This document shows, piece by piece, positions 7,167 to 14,471 of a DNA stretch of 14,548 nt. The notes under the pieces are model-generated. The model did no database searches and was not told where the DNA came from. It worked only from the letters and a program-made list of their open reading frames with translations. Both the position numbers and the translations under genes were made by a program. Numbering within the stretch: the first letter of the stretch is position 1; every line of letters starts with the position of its first letter. This DNA is from JABCPE02 sp963506915 (GTDB lineage: Bacteria > Bacteroidota > Bacteroidia > Flavobacteriales > Weeksellaceae), in NCBI GenBank assembly GCA_963506915.1, contig CAUORE010000041.1, forward strand, positions 1 through 14,548, given 5' to 3'.

Positions 7167-8069
7167 CTATTGATTTCTTGGGTGATATTTTAAAATCGTT
7201 TCATGGAGTTCTTCCGTATTCAGATGGGTATAAATCTCTGTGGTGGTAATGCTAGAGTGCCCGAGCATCTCCTGTATAAACCGCAAGTCCGCTCCATTCT
7301 GAAGAAGATGCGTCGCAAAAGAATGGCGAAAAGTGTGAGGCGAAATATTTTTCTGAATGTCCGCCTTTCTCACTATTTCCTTTATGATAAGGAAAACCAT
7401 CTGCCGAGAAATCTGCGCTCCTCTGCTGTTTAAGAATAAAATATCGGAATGTTTGGGATTTATTTTTTGCTTGCTTCGGATGTTATTGATGTAGTTTTTA
7501 ATGAAATCTGCTGTATAATCAGCCAACGGAACAAAGCGAACCTTGTCGCCTTTCCCTTGTATTTTGAGGTAATTTTCTTTAAAATTGATATTTGAAATCT
7601 GAAGCTCTGTAAGCTCCGAAACACGCAGCCCGCAGCCATACAAAACCTCTATCATACAGCGGTTTCTCTTTGCTAAATCGGTATTTTCATCCGTTGCAGA
7701 AATTAGTTTTTCTATTTCTTCCAAAGACAATGTATCGGGCAGATAAAGCCCTAATTTAGGCGTTTCTAAAAGAGCCGAGGGATTGTCTTCGCGAAGTTCA
7801 TCTTCCAGCAAAAAACTAAAAAATCCTTTAATGGAAGAAATCCACCTCGCCTGTGTCCTTTCGCTGTAATTGATTTTTGATACTTGGTAAAGAAATTCCT
7901 GCAAATGCTCATAAGAAATGGTAACGGGCGTAATGTTCATTAGGTTCTGCTCTGCAAAATCCTGTAATTTTTGTAGGTCTGAAACATATGCTTCTATGGT
8001 ATTTTCTGAAGCATTTTTCTCAAACCTCAGATAGTTAGCATAGTTTTCAACAGCTTCACTCCAAGTCAT
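7167..8069 (-). CDS. xerD: Tyrosine recombinase XerD
   Basis: This site-specific recombinase resolves chromosome dimers at dif, working with XerC or alone. The 300-residue length is that of XerC/XerD proteins. The N-terminal SAM-like DNA-binding domain (about 1-100) contains ENTIEAYVSDLQKLQDF. The catalytic domain shows the complete set: Arg149 (GCGLRVSEL), Lys173 (GKGDKVRFVPL), His245 and Arg248 (HTFRHSFATHLL), His271 (MLGHSS) and the nucleophile Tyr280 (IYTHLN). Its ATG at 8069 lies inside the 3' end of the dCMP deaminase gene (14-nt overlap), so translation is probably coupled. The housekeeping operon context and the XerD-like SPHTFRHSFATHLL favour XerD over a phage or integron integrase. 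XerC cannot be excluded by sequence alone. Confidence 0.9.
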   Translation of the reverse strand: MTWSEAVENYANYLRFEKNASENTIEAYVSDLQKLQDFAEQNLMNITPVTISYEHLQEFLYQVSKINYSERTQARWISSIKGFFSFLLEDELREDNPSALLETPKLGLYLPDTLSLEEIEKLISATDENTDLAKRNRCMIEVLYGCGLRVSELTELQISNINFKENYLKIQGKGDKVRFVPLADYTADFIKNYINNIRSKQKINPKHSDILFLNSRGAQISRQMVFLIIKEIVRKADIQKNISPHTFRHSFATHLLQNGADLRFIQEMLGHSSITTTEIYTHLNTEELHETILKYHPRNQ

Positions 8070-8490
8070 TTTCTAATTCTTCCTTAGATATTTTTAATGT
8101 TTCAACTCCGGCATCTTTCAGGAACGCAAGCCCTTCATTATCAGAATAATCTTGTATATAAACCACTCTTTTTATCCCAGATTGGAAAATCAGTTTGCTA
8201 CACTCTTTACATGGCGAAAGTGTAAGATATAATGTCGCTCCTTCGCAAGACTGCGTGCTTCGGGATATTTTCAGAATGGCATTGGCCTCTGCATGGAGAA
8301 CATACCATTTGGTTTGGTTATTCTCATCTTCGCAGCAGTTTTCAAAACCAGAAGGCGTGCCGTTATACCCATCAGAGATGATGGTTCTGTCCTTCACGAT
8401 GAGCGCCCCTACCTGCTTTCTCTTGCAATAGGAAAGTTTCGCCCATTCCAGAGCCATTTTTAGGTAGGCAACATCATATTTGTTGTACAT
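8056..8490 (-). CDS. dCMP deaminase (ComEB-like)
   Basis: This is a cytidine/deoxycytidylate deaminase-fold zinc enzyme that converts dCMP to dUMP, the precursor of thymidylate. The 144-residue protein shows both halves of the active site: His66 and the catalytic Glu68 in VLHAEANAIL, and Cys94 and Cys97 in LSPCKECSKLI. The segment VGALIVKDRTIISDGYNGTPSGFENC (27-52) is characteristic of the dCMP deaminase branch rather than of CMP, tRNA or riboflavin deaminases. It overlaps thiL upstream by 17 nt and xerD downstream by 14 nt, consistent with tight translational coupling in one operon. Confidence 0.9.
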   Translation of the reverse strand: MYNKYDVAYLKMALEWAKLSYCKRKQVGALIVKDRTIISDGYNGTPSGFENCCEDENNQTKWYVLHAEANAILKISRSTQSCEGATLYLTLSPCKECSKLIFQSGIKRVVYIQDYSDNEGLAFLKDAGVETLKISKEELENDLE

Positions 8491-9553
8491 AGGTTTTCTT
8501 TTTACTTTTCAAATAAGCATCCCAGCCCTGCGCTGTAAGTTCAGCAAGTTCATTAGACCCTCTGAGAACCAAATAATTCCCCTGCTCTTCCTCCACAGCA
8601 TGCCCAATGATGGTAAAATCTGGATTGTTTTTAATTTTATCAAAATCATCCTGAGATATAGTAAACAGCAGTTCATAGTCCTCTCCCCCATTCAGTGCTG
8701 TCATCACAGGATTGAGATTAAACTCATCAGCTGTGCTTATGGTAAGCTCATCCATCGGGATTTTTTCCTCATAAATCCTAAAACCAACTTTTGACCTATC
8801 AGAAAGATGCAGAACTTCTGATGCTAATCCATCGGAAACATCTATCATAGAAGTAGGTTTCACGCCCAATTCTTCTAAAATTCCTTTAATATCTGTTCGC
8901 GCTTCTGGCTTTAGCTGGCGCTCCAAAATATAATCATAACCCTCCATCTCTGGCTGCATATTAGGATTTTTGAGATAAACAGAATGCTCTCTCTCCAAAA
9001 TCTGCAAGCCCATATATGCTCCTCCTAAATCACCAGTAACTACCAGTAAATCATTCGGTTTCACTCCGCTTCGGTTGATTATTTTTTCAGAGCTTTCCAG
9101 TCCTACCGCAGTGACATTTATCACTAGCCCTGTCTGTGAACTGGTAGTATCGCCACCTACTAAATCCACCTTGTATCGTCGGCATGCCAGCTGAACTCCT
9201 GCATAAATTTCCTCCAAAGCCTCTACAGGGAAGCGATTAGAAACGGCTACCGAAATCATAATCTGAGTAGGAACAGCGTTCATAGAAATGATATCGCTAA
9301 TTCCTGCCACTACCACCTTATAGCCCAAATGTTTCAGAGGAACATATCCTAAATTAAAATCCACTCCCTCTGTAAACATATCTGTGCTGACAAGAACTTT
9401 TTTTCCTTTGGCATTGATGATAGCCGCATCATCTCCCACGCCCAATTCTGTAGAGGTGTTCTCAACAGGAAAAAACTGTGTCAGATGTTTTATAAGCCCA
9501 AATTCACCCAATGCAGAAATAGGTGTAAGTTCTTGATTTTTATTTTCAAACAT
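8474..9553 (-). CDS. thiL: Thiamine-monophosphate kinase
   Basis: ThiL phosphorylates thiamine monophosphate with ATP to make thiamine diphosphate, the active cofactor, in the cytoplasm. The 359-residue protein (from the ATG at 9553) has the AIRS/PurM-like fold signatures: GVGDDAA (38-44) and VSTDMFTEGVDF (55-66) for Mg-ATP binding, then ISDIISMNA (85-93), LVGGDTTSS, and SMIDVSDGLASEVLHL in the second half. A Met 24 nt upstream (9577) is in frame, but a TAnnTTTG promoter box at 9575-9582 overlaps it, so 9553 is preferred. It is the first gene of the four-gene operon and overlaps the dCMP deaminase gene by 17 nt. Confidence 0.93.
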   Translation of the reverse strand: MFENKNQELTPISALGEFGLIKHLTQFFPVENTSTELGVGDDAAIINAKGKKVLVSTDMFTEGVDFNLGYVPLKHLGYKVVVAGISDIISMNAVPTQIMISVAVSNRFPVEALEEIYAGVQLACRRYKVDLVGGDTTSSQTGLVINVTAVGLESSEKIINRSGVKPNDLLVVTGDLGGAYMGLQILEREHSVYLKNPNMQPEMEGYDYILERQLKPEARTDIKGILEELGVKPTSMIDVSDGLASEVLHLSDRSKVGFRIYEEKIPMDELTISTADEFNLNPVMTALNGGEDYELLFTISQDDFDKIKNNPDFTIIGHAVEEEQGNYLVLRGSNELAELTAQGWDAYLKSKKKTYVQQI

Positions 9554-9574
9554 AATTTTTAGTAATTTTAGCCA

Positions 9575-9582
9575 CAAAGGTA
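9575..9582 (-). promoter_or_regulatory. -7 promoter box of the thiL operon
   Basis: The minus strand reads TACCTTTG, a full match to the Bacteroidota -7 consensus TAnnTTTG, 21 nt before the thiL ATG at 9553. T-rich DNA with TTTG motifs lies upstream, but the spacings (14 and 24 nt) are outside or at the edge of the usual range, so the -33 element is uncertain. The leader would be short, about 15 nt. Confidence 0.55.
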
Positions 9583-9775
9583 GTAAATCTGAACATCAAA
9601 AAAAGACAAAATCCAGAAATGAGCCCTTTATTTAATCTTGGTTGTTTCAGTTTTTCTAATTCTCTGATTGTTTCTTTTTCAGAAAATACCTTTCTCGATT
9701 TTTCCATCAAAACTAACAAAAATTTTATATTTTGAAAGTTTTTGTTAATTTTAAACCCATTAAAAATCATATCTC

Positions 9776-11773
9776 ATGAATTTAAAGTATACAGCATTAG
9801 CTATCGCCGCTCCTCTGTTGATGAACGCACAGGAAGTGATGACACCAGAAACCCTCTGGAAGCTAAGGAAAATAAGCGTTCAAGGAGCTTCTCCAGACCA
9901 TTCATTGGTTGTTTACAGAACCAGTCAGACTGATTTGGAGACAGAAAAAAATGTTCATAAAACTTATTTGCTAAACACATCTTCCTCTCAAAGTGTTCCG
10001 TTTGATTTAGGAAAAAAATCCTTCATCCAATGGGATAAAAACGGGATTTATGCCCTTGAAGATGGGAAAATCTATCGTTCCAATGACAATGGAAAATCTT
10101 GGAAAGAATTCTATACCATTGGGAAAGATGCTCAGAATATTAAGGTTTCTCCCGATGGACAAAAAGTGGCTTTCAGTAGAGAAGTTCAACTAGAAAAAAT
10201 CTACAGCAAAGATAAATACAGCGATGTTCCTAACTCCTCTGCACAAGTCTACACAGACCTAAACCACCGCCACTGGGACACTTGGTATGCAGGGAAATAC
10301 AATCATATTTTCGTAGTTAGTATTAAAGAAAATTCTAGCGCAGCCAAAGATTTACTAGAAGGGAAAGTCTATGACTCACCTCAAAAGCCTTTCGGTGGCG
10401 GGGAAGATTTCATTTGGTCGCCTGATGCGAAACATATCATCTATGTTACTAAGGCAAAAACTGGAAAAGAGTATGCTGTAAGCACCAATACAGACATATT
10501 CCTATACGAGCTAGAAACAGGAAAAACCAGCAACCTCACAGAGGGAATGATGGGATATGATTTGAACCCTAAATTCAGCCCAAATGGGAAATATCTTCTT
10601 TGGCAAAGTATGGCAAGAGATGGCTACGAAGCCGATAAAAACGATATCTATGTGATGGATTGGGGAAATAGAAGTAAAACCAACCTTACTAAAAACTGGG
10701 ATGACAGCGTAACGGGAGATGTCTTCTGGGCTAATGACTCTCAGAACATCTATTTCACGGCTGCTTTCAGAGGAACTAAACAGTTATTTACCGTTAATCA
10801 AAACAAAACCGTAAAACAAGTTACAAAGGGCGATTTTGATGTAAATGCTGTTTTTGCACAAAATAAAAATTCACTTTTAGTGAATAGAAATGATGCTTTC
10901 CACAGCCCTGAACTCTATTCTGTGGATTTAAAAAATGGAAAAATGAAGCAGGTGACGGATGTCAATGCTGATTTTTACCAAAAACTAAAATTAGGTCATT
11001 CTGAACTAAAAATGGTAAAAACTACCGACGGCAAGGAAATGGGCGTATGGTTCCACTATCCACCAAATTTTGACCCAAACAAAAAATATCCTGCACTTCT
11101 ATACTGCCAAGGAGGCCCACAGTCTGCTCTTACGCCGTATTTCAGCCTGAGATGGAATTTCTCACTGATGACTGCTAATGACTATATCGTAATCGCTCCT
11201 AACCGTAGAGGTATGCCAGGGTGGGGAACAAAATGGAATGAACAAATCAGCCAAGACTGGGGAGGACAATCCATCCAAGACTATCTATCTGCAGCAGACT
11301 TTGCAAAAGAACTTCCATACATAGACAAGGACAGAATGGGTGCTGTGGGAGCTAGCTACGGAGGTTATTCTGTACTGATGCTGGCTGGAGTTCACCAAAA
11401 TAGATTCAAAACTTTCATCTCTCACAATGGACTTTTTGATACTAAATCTTGGTATGGTACTACCGAAGAGCTTTGGTTTGCAAATTGGGATATGGGAGGT
11501 TCTCCTTGGGACAATCCTTCTTCAAAATCTTACACTAAATTCAATCCGAGCAGCTATGTGAACAACTGGAATACGCCAATAATGATTATCCAAGGAAATA
11601 TGGATTTCAGAGTTCCTTATGAACAGGGACAACAGGCTTTCCAAGTGGCTAGACTTAAAAATATCAAATCTAAATTTCTATACTTCCCAGATGAAAACCA
11701 TTGGGTATTGAAACCTCAGAATGCCCTAGTATGGCAGCGAGAGTTCTTTAGTTGGTTAAAGGAGACTTTATAA
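9776..11773 (+). CDS. Secreted S9 family dipeptidyl-peptidase, DPP5-like
   Basis: This is a prolyl-oligopeptidase-family serine peptidase that removes N-terminal dipeptides. Similar enzymes in Bacteroidota act in the periplasm in protein or peptide utilisation. The 665-residue product starts with a short signal peptide (MNLKYTALAIAAPLLMNAQ, cleavage likely near 18-19). A beta-propeller domain runs from about 30 to 410, with repeats such as VSPDGQKVAFSR, WSPDAKHIIYV and FSPNGKYLLW. The alpha/beta-hydrolase domain has Ser527 in GASYGGYS, Asp610 in GNMDFRVP and His642 in ENHWVL, a complete triad. GGPQS (446-450) provides the oxyanion-loop region. DPP5 is favoured over DPP4 by the overall length and the lack of the DPP4 Glu-Glu motif, which is my reading rather than a search result. 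The gene is monocistronic and ends in its own terminator. Confidence 0.88.
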   Translation: MNLKYTALAIAAPLLMNAQEVMTPETLWKLRKISVQGASPDHSLVVYRTSQTDLETEKNVHKTYLLNTSSSQSVPFDLGKKSFIQWDKNGIYALEDGKIYRSNDNGKSWKEFYTIGKDAQNIKVSPDGQKVAFSREVQLEKIYSKDKYSDVPNSSAQVYTDLNHRHWDTWYAGKYNHIFVVSIKENSSAAKDLLEGKVYDSPQKPFGGGEDFIWSPDAKHIIYVTKAKTGKEYAVSTNTDIFLYELETGKTSNLTEGMMGYDLNPKFSPNGKYLLWQSMARDGYEADKNDIYVMDWGNRSKTNLTKNWDDSVTGDVFWANDSQNIYFTAAFRGTKQLFTVNQNKTVKQVTKGDFDVNAVFAQNKNSLLVNRNDAFHSPELYSVDLKNGKMKQVTDVNADFYQKLKLGHSELKMVKTTDGKEMGVWFHYPPNFDPNKKYPALLYCQGGPQSALTPYFSLRWNFSLMTANDYIVIAPNRRGMPGWGTKWNEQISQDWGGQSIQDYLSAADFAKELPYIDKDRMGAVGASYGGYSVLMLAGVHQNRFKTFISHNGLFDTKSWYGTTEELWFANWDMGGSPWDNPSSKSYTKFNPSSYVNNWNTPIMIIQGNMDFRVPYEQGQQAFQVARLKNIKSKFLYFPDENHWVLKPQNALVWQREFFSWLKETL

Positions 11774-11789
11774 AGTCTCCTTCTTTTTT
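11759..11789 (+). terminator. Rho-independent terminator of the DPP5-like gene
   Basis: AAGGAGACTTTA (11759-11770) and TAAAGTCTCCTT (11771-11782) form a perfect 24-nt palindrome, followed by C and six T. The stop codon TAA (11771-11773) lies within the palindrome, so the last codons of the gene form the left arm. Confidence 0.85.
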
Positions 11790-11805
11790 ATATCTTCCAA
11801 AAACT

Positions 11806-11841
11806 AAAATAGTCCCTACCAATAATGATAAGGACTATTTT
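11806..11841. terminator. Bidirectional terminator behind rplQ
   Basis: AAAATAGTCC (11806-11815) pairs with GGACTATTTT (11832-11841) around a 16-nt loop. T runs follow in both directions: TTTTTT on the plus side, and TTTTAGTTTTT when read on the minus strand. It lies 22 nt past the rplQ stop and most likely ends the alpha operon. It would also back up the DPP5 terminator. Confidence 0.7.
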
Positions 11842-11863
11842 TTATAGTTAGTTGTAAAAAAAC

Positions 11864-12349
11864 TTATTCTCCTGCTTTTTCAGCTGATTCCTCTGCTTTT
11901 ACTTCAGTTGCTTCAGAAGTTTCTTTTTTAGAAGAAGATCTTCTGCTTCTTCTTGTAGTTTTCTTAGCATCTGATTTTGCACTGTATAGTTCATTGAAAT
12001 CAACTAACTCTATCATAGCAGTATCAGCACCATCTCCAAGTCTGAATCCTGTTTTGATGATTCTGCAATATCCTCCATTTCTTTCAGCGATTTTTGGAGC
12101 AATTGTTCTGAATAATTCAGTAACTGCGTCTTTATTCTGAAGGTAAGAGAATACTATTCTTCTATTGTGTGTAGTATCTTCTTTTGCTTTAGTCAAAAGA
12201 GGTTCTACATACACTCTAAGAGCTTTAGCTTTAGCTACAGTAGTGTTTATTCTTTTATGTTCTATAAGAGAACATGCCATATTGGAAAGTAATGCTTTTC
12301 TATGAGAGGCAGTTCTTCCTAAATGATTAAATTTCTTTCCGTGTCTCAT
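11864..12349 (-). CDS. rplQ: 50S ribosomal protein L17
   Basis: L17 is a structural protein of the large ribosomal subunit near the exit tunnel. The conserved core covers residues 1-120: MRHGKKFNHLGRTASHRKALLSNM at the start, EHKRINTTVAKAKALR, and GDGADTAMIELVDF at the end. A low-complexity tail follows, about 40 residues long. It is first basic (KKTTRRSRRSSSKK) and then acidic and Ala-rich (EATEVKAEESAEKAGE). This brings the length to 161, against roughly 120 in Proteobacteria. Such tails occur in Bacteroidota L17 and are probably disordered. It is the last gene of the alpha operon, 9 nt after rpoA and 22 nt before a terminator hairpin. Confidence 0.97.
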   Translation of the reverse strand: MRHGKKFNHLGRTASHRKALLSNMACSLIEHKRINTTVAKAKALRVYVEPLLTKAKEDTTHNRRIVFSYLQNKDAVTELFRTIAPKIAERNGGYCRIIKTGFRLGDGADTAMIELVDFNELYSAKSDAKKTTRRSRRSSSKKETSEATEVKAEESAEKAGE

Positions 12350-12358
12350 GATATAAAA

Positions 12359-13354
12359 TTATTTATCAGCGTCTAATTTATATTTGCTAACATCAAATCC
12401 GAAGTTCAAACCTTTAGAATGAACTAATTCTTCTAGTTCTGTTAGCGATTTTTTACCAAAATTTCTAAATTTCATCAAATCAGACTTACTGAATGAAACC
12501 AATTCTCCAAGCGTTTCTACTTCTGCTGCTTTCAAACAATTGATAGCTCTTACAGACAGATCCATATCTACCAACTTGGATTTCAATAATTGTCTTATAT
12601 GAAGTGTTTCTTCATCGTATTGGATAGATGCTTTCACGGCCTCTGTCTCTAATGTTATTCTTTCATCAGAGAATAACATAAAGTGATAAATCAATATCTT
12701 AGAAGCTTCTGTCAAAGCATTTTGAGGAGAGATAGAACCGTCTGTCTCTATGTCCAAAACTAGTTTTTCGTAGTCTGTTTTCTGCTCCACACGATAGTTT
12801 TCAACACTATACTGAACCTTTTTAATAGGTGTGTAAATAGAGTCAATAGCGATAGTCCCGATAGGAGCATTATTCAATTTATTCTGCTCAGAAGGAACAT
12901 ATCCTCTACCTTTATCTATATTAAATTTAATATCAAACGAAACATCTTTTGCCATGTTACAGATAACTAAATCTGGGTTCAATACTTCAAATCCTTTAAT
13001 GAATTTAGAGAAATCTCCAGCAGTTACTGTTGTTTGATTAGAAACTTTAACACTTACTTGTTCAGCAGGAGCGTTTTCAGTTGTAGCTTTTAATCTCAAC
13101 TGTTTAAGGTTAAGAATTATTTCAGTTACATCTTCTATTACTCCTGGAATTGTTGAAAACTCATGCTCTACTCCTTCTATCTTAATAGATGTAATAGCAT
13201 ATCCTTCGAGAGAAGATAACAAGACTCTCCTCAAAGCATTACCGATAGTCGTTCCAAATCCAGGTTCTAATGGTCTAAATTCAAACTGACCTCTAGTTTC
13301 TGTAGAGTTTAGAAGTATTACTTTATCGGGTTTTATGAATTGTAAAATTGCCAT
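12359..13354 (-). CDS. rpoA: DNA-directed RNA polymerase subunit alpha
   Basis: The alpha subunit dimerises to start RNA polymerase assembly and contacts activators and upstream DNA. The 331-residue length is normal. The N-terminal assembly domain (about 1-230) has GFGTTIGNALRRVLLSSLEGYA (32-53) and the insert domain around DKGRGYVPSEQN (148-158). A short linker leads to the C-terminal domain (about 255-320), with DLSVRAINCLKAAEVETLGEL and FRNFGKKSLTELEE. Arg269, Asn272, Asn298 and Gly300 correspond to the DNA-contacting positions of the enterobacterial protein, so UP-element binding is probably kept. It lies between rpsD (35-nt gap) and rplQ (9-nt gap), the standard order. Confidence 0.98.
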   Translation of the reverse strand: MAILQFIKPDKVILLNSTETRGQFEFRPLEPGFGTTIGNALRRVLLSSLEGYAITSIKIEGVEHEFSTIPGVIEDVTEIILNLKQLRLKATTENAPAEQVSVKVSNQTTVTAGDFSKFIKGFEVLNPDLVICNMAKDVSFDIKFNIDKGRGYVPSEQNKLNNAPIGTIAIDSIYTPIKKVQYSVENYRVEQKTDYEKLVLDIETDGSISPQNALTEASKILIYHFMLFSDERITLETEAVKASIQYDEETLHIRQLLKSKLVDMDLSVRAINCLKAAEVETLGELVSFSKSDLMKFRNFGKKSLTELEELVHSKGLNFGFDVSKYKLDADK

Positions 13355-13389
13355 ATAAAATTGGGTTGAGCAAGAATTTGATTAAAAAA

Positions 13390-13998
13390 TTATTTAGAAT
13401 ATAACTCGACGATTAACTGTTCCTTAATATCTTCAGGAATCTGTAATCTTTCAGGAGTAGAAATGAACACTCCTTCTTTCTTCTCGTCGTTATATTGTAA
13501 CCACTCATAGTTTGATTTAGATGCTAATGCATCTGCAACAACTTCAAGTGATTTAGACTTAGCTCTTACTGCAACAACATCTCCTGCTTTTAGAGAATAT
13601 GATGGAATATTTACCAATTCTCCATTTACAGTAATATGTCTGTGTGAAACTAACTGTCTTGCAGCTGCTCTAGTCTTAGCAAAACCTAATCTATATACAA
13701 CATTATCCAATCTAGATTCACAAAGTTGTAACAAAACTTCACCTGTTACTCCTTTACTTCTATGAGCCTTATCAAACATATTCGCAAATTGTTTTTCTAA
13801 GATACCATAGATATATTTAACTTTTTGTTTTTCAGCTAACTGAACTGCGTATTCAGATTTTTTAGCTCCTCTTCTTTTATTTGGTCCGTGTTGACCTGGA
13901 GGTTGATTTTTTCTTTTTTCAAAACTTTTATCATCTCCATAAATTGCTACACCAAATTTTCTAGCAATTTTTGTTTTAGGTCCAATATATCTTGCCAT
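13390..13998 (-). CDS. rpsD: 30S ribosomal protein S4
   Basis: S4 is a primary 16S rRNA-binding protein that nucleates small-subunit assembly. In several bacteria it also represses its own operon by binding its mRNA. The 202-residue protein starts MARYIGPKTKIARKFG. The N-terminal zinc finger found in some S4 proteins is absent, since there are no cysteines there (GDDKSFEKRKNQPPGQHGPN in its place), so this is the zinc-independent form. The S4 RNA-binding domain is at about 90-155 (ESRLDNVVYRLGFAKTRAAARQLVSHRHITVNGELVNIPSY). It sits 71 nt after rpsK. That gap is much longer than others in the operon and carries a predicted hairpin (14016-14062). Confidence 0.98.
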   Translation of the reverse strand: MARYIGPKTKIARKFGVAIYGDDKSFEKRKNQPPGQHGPNKRRGAKKSEYAVQLAEKQKVKYIYGILEKQFANMFDKAHRSKGVTGEVLLQLCESRLDNVVYRLGFAKTRAAARQLVSHRHITVNGELVNIPSYSLKAGDVVAVRAKSKSLEVVADALASKSNYEWLQYNDEKKEGVFISTPERLQIPEDIKEQLIVELYSK

Positions 13999-14015
13999 AT
14001 GATTTTAGATTTGAC

Positions 14016-14062
14016 ATTTGACACTTCATTTTATCTTTAATATACAAAATGAAACATCAAAT
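14016..14062 (-). promoter_or_regulatory. Imperfect hairpin in the rpsK-rpsD gap
   Basis: The arms 14016-14032 and 14046-14062 can pair at 14 of 17 positions (8 bp next to a 13-nt loop, a 3-by-3 internal loop, then 6 bp). The outer edge carries a tandem 7-bp repeat ATTTGAC (14009-14015 and 14016-14022 on the plus strand). The hairpin lies 18 nt before the rpsD start, in the operon mRNA. It may be a leader structure, an attenuator or an RNA-processing site. None of this can be decided from one sequence. Confidence 0.35.
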
Positions 14063-14069
14063 TTTATTA

Positions 14070-14459
14070 TTATACTCTTCTTCGTTTTGGTGGTCTACAT
14101 CCGTTGTGTGGAATAGGTGTAACATCTACTATTTCACTTACTTCTATTCCTGAATTATGAATAGATCTAATAGCAGATTCTCTACCTGCACCAGGTCCTT
14201 TCACAAACACTTTTACTCTTCTTAAACCTGCTTCATAAGCAACCTGAGAACAGTTTTCTGCTGCCACCTGTGCTGCAAACGGAGTGTTTTTCTTAGAGCC
14301 TCTAAAACCCATTTTACCTGCAGAAGCCCAAGATATCACTTCTCCATTTTTATTGGTCAAAGAGATAATAATATTATTGAAAGAAGCTTGAATATGCGCT
14401 TCTCCAATCGCCTCTACTTTTACTTTTCTTTTTTTAACTACTTTCGCTTGTTTTGCCAT
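14070..14459 (-). CDS. rpsK: 30S ribosomal protein S11
   Basis: S11 is part of the platform of the small ribosomal subunit and lines the mRNA exit region next to S7 and S18. The 129-residue length is standard. Conserved stretches are ASFNNIIISLTNKNGEVISWASAGKMGFRGSKK (25-57), PFAAQVAAENC, and the near-invariant VKGPGAGRESAIRSI, ending in DVTPIPHNGCRPPKRRRV. It is 12 nt downstream of rpsM and 71 nt upstream of rpsD, in the usual alpha-operon order. Confidence 0.98.
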   Translation of the reverse strand: MAKQAKVVKKRKVKVEAIGEAHIQASFNNIIISLTNKNGEVISWASAGKMGFRGSKKNTPFAAQVAAENCSQVAYEAGLRRVKVFVKGPGAGRESAIRSIHNSGIEVSEIVDVTPIPHNGCRPPKRRRV

Positions 14460-14471
14460 AATTCCTAACGA

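Noticed and set aside
7167..8069. Tyrosine recombinase as a sign of an integrated mobile element
   Set aside because: It overlaps dCMP deaminase in a housekeeping operon, has the full XerD-type length and motifs, and no attachment-site repeats, tRNA or phage genes are nearby.
9554..9577. Eight-residue N-terminal extension of ThiL from the Met at 9577
   Set aside because: The extension overlaps the TAnnTTTG box at 9575-9582, and the added residues are not ThiL-like.
9687..9694. TACCTTTC as a possible -7 box for the DPP5-like gene
   Set aside because: It matches 7 of 8 bases, but the nearest TTG is only 16 nt upstream and the leader would be about 75 nt. No better candidate was found closer to the ATG, so no promoter is assigned.
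9546..9770. Small minus-strand open frame upstream of thiL (53 residues from the Met at 9707, or 74 from 9770)
   Set aside because: Its end overlaps the thiL start by 8 nt, which can hint at coupling, and it has one hydrophobic stretch. But it contains the TACCTTTG promoter box of thiL, has no recognisable family, and occupies the divergent promoter region. The evidence is insufficient to call it a gene.
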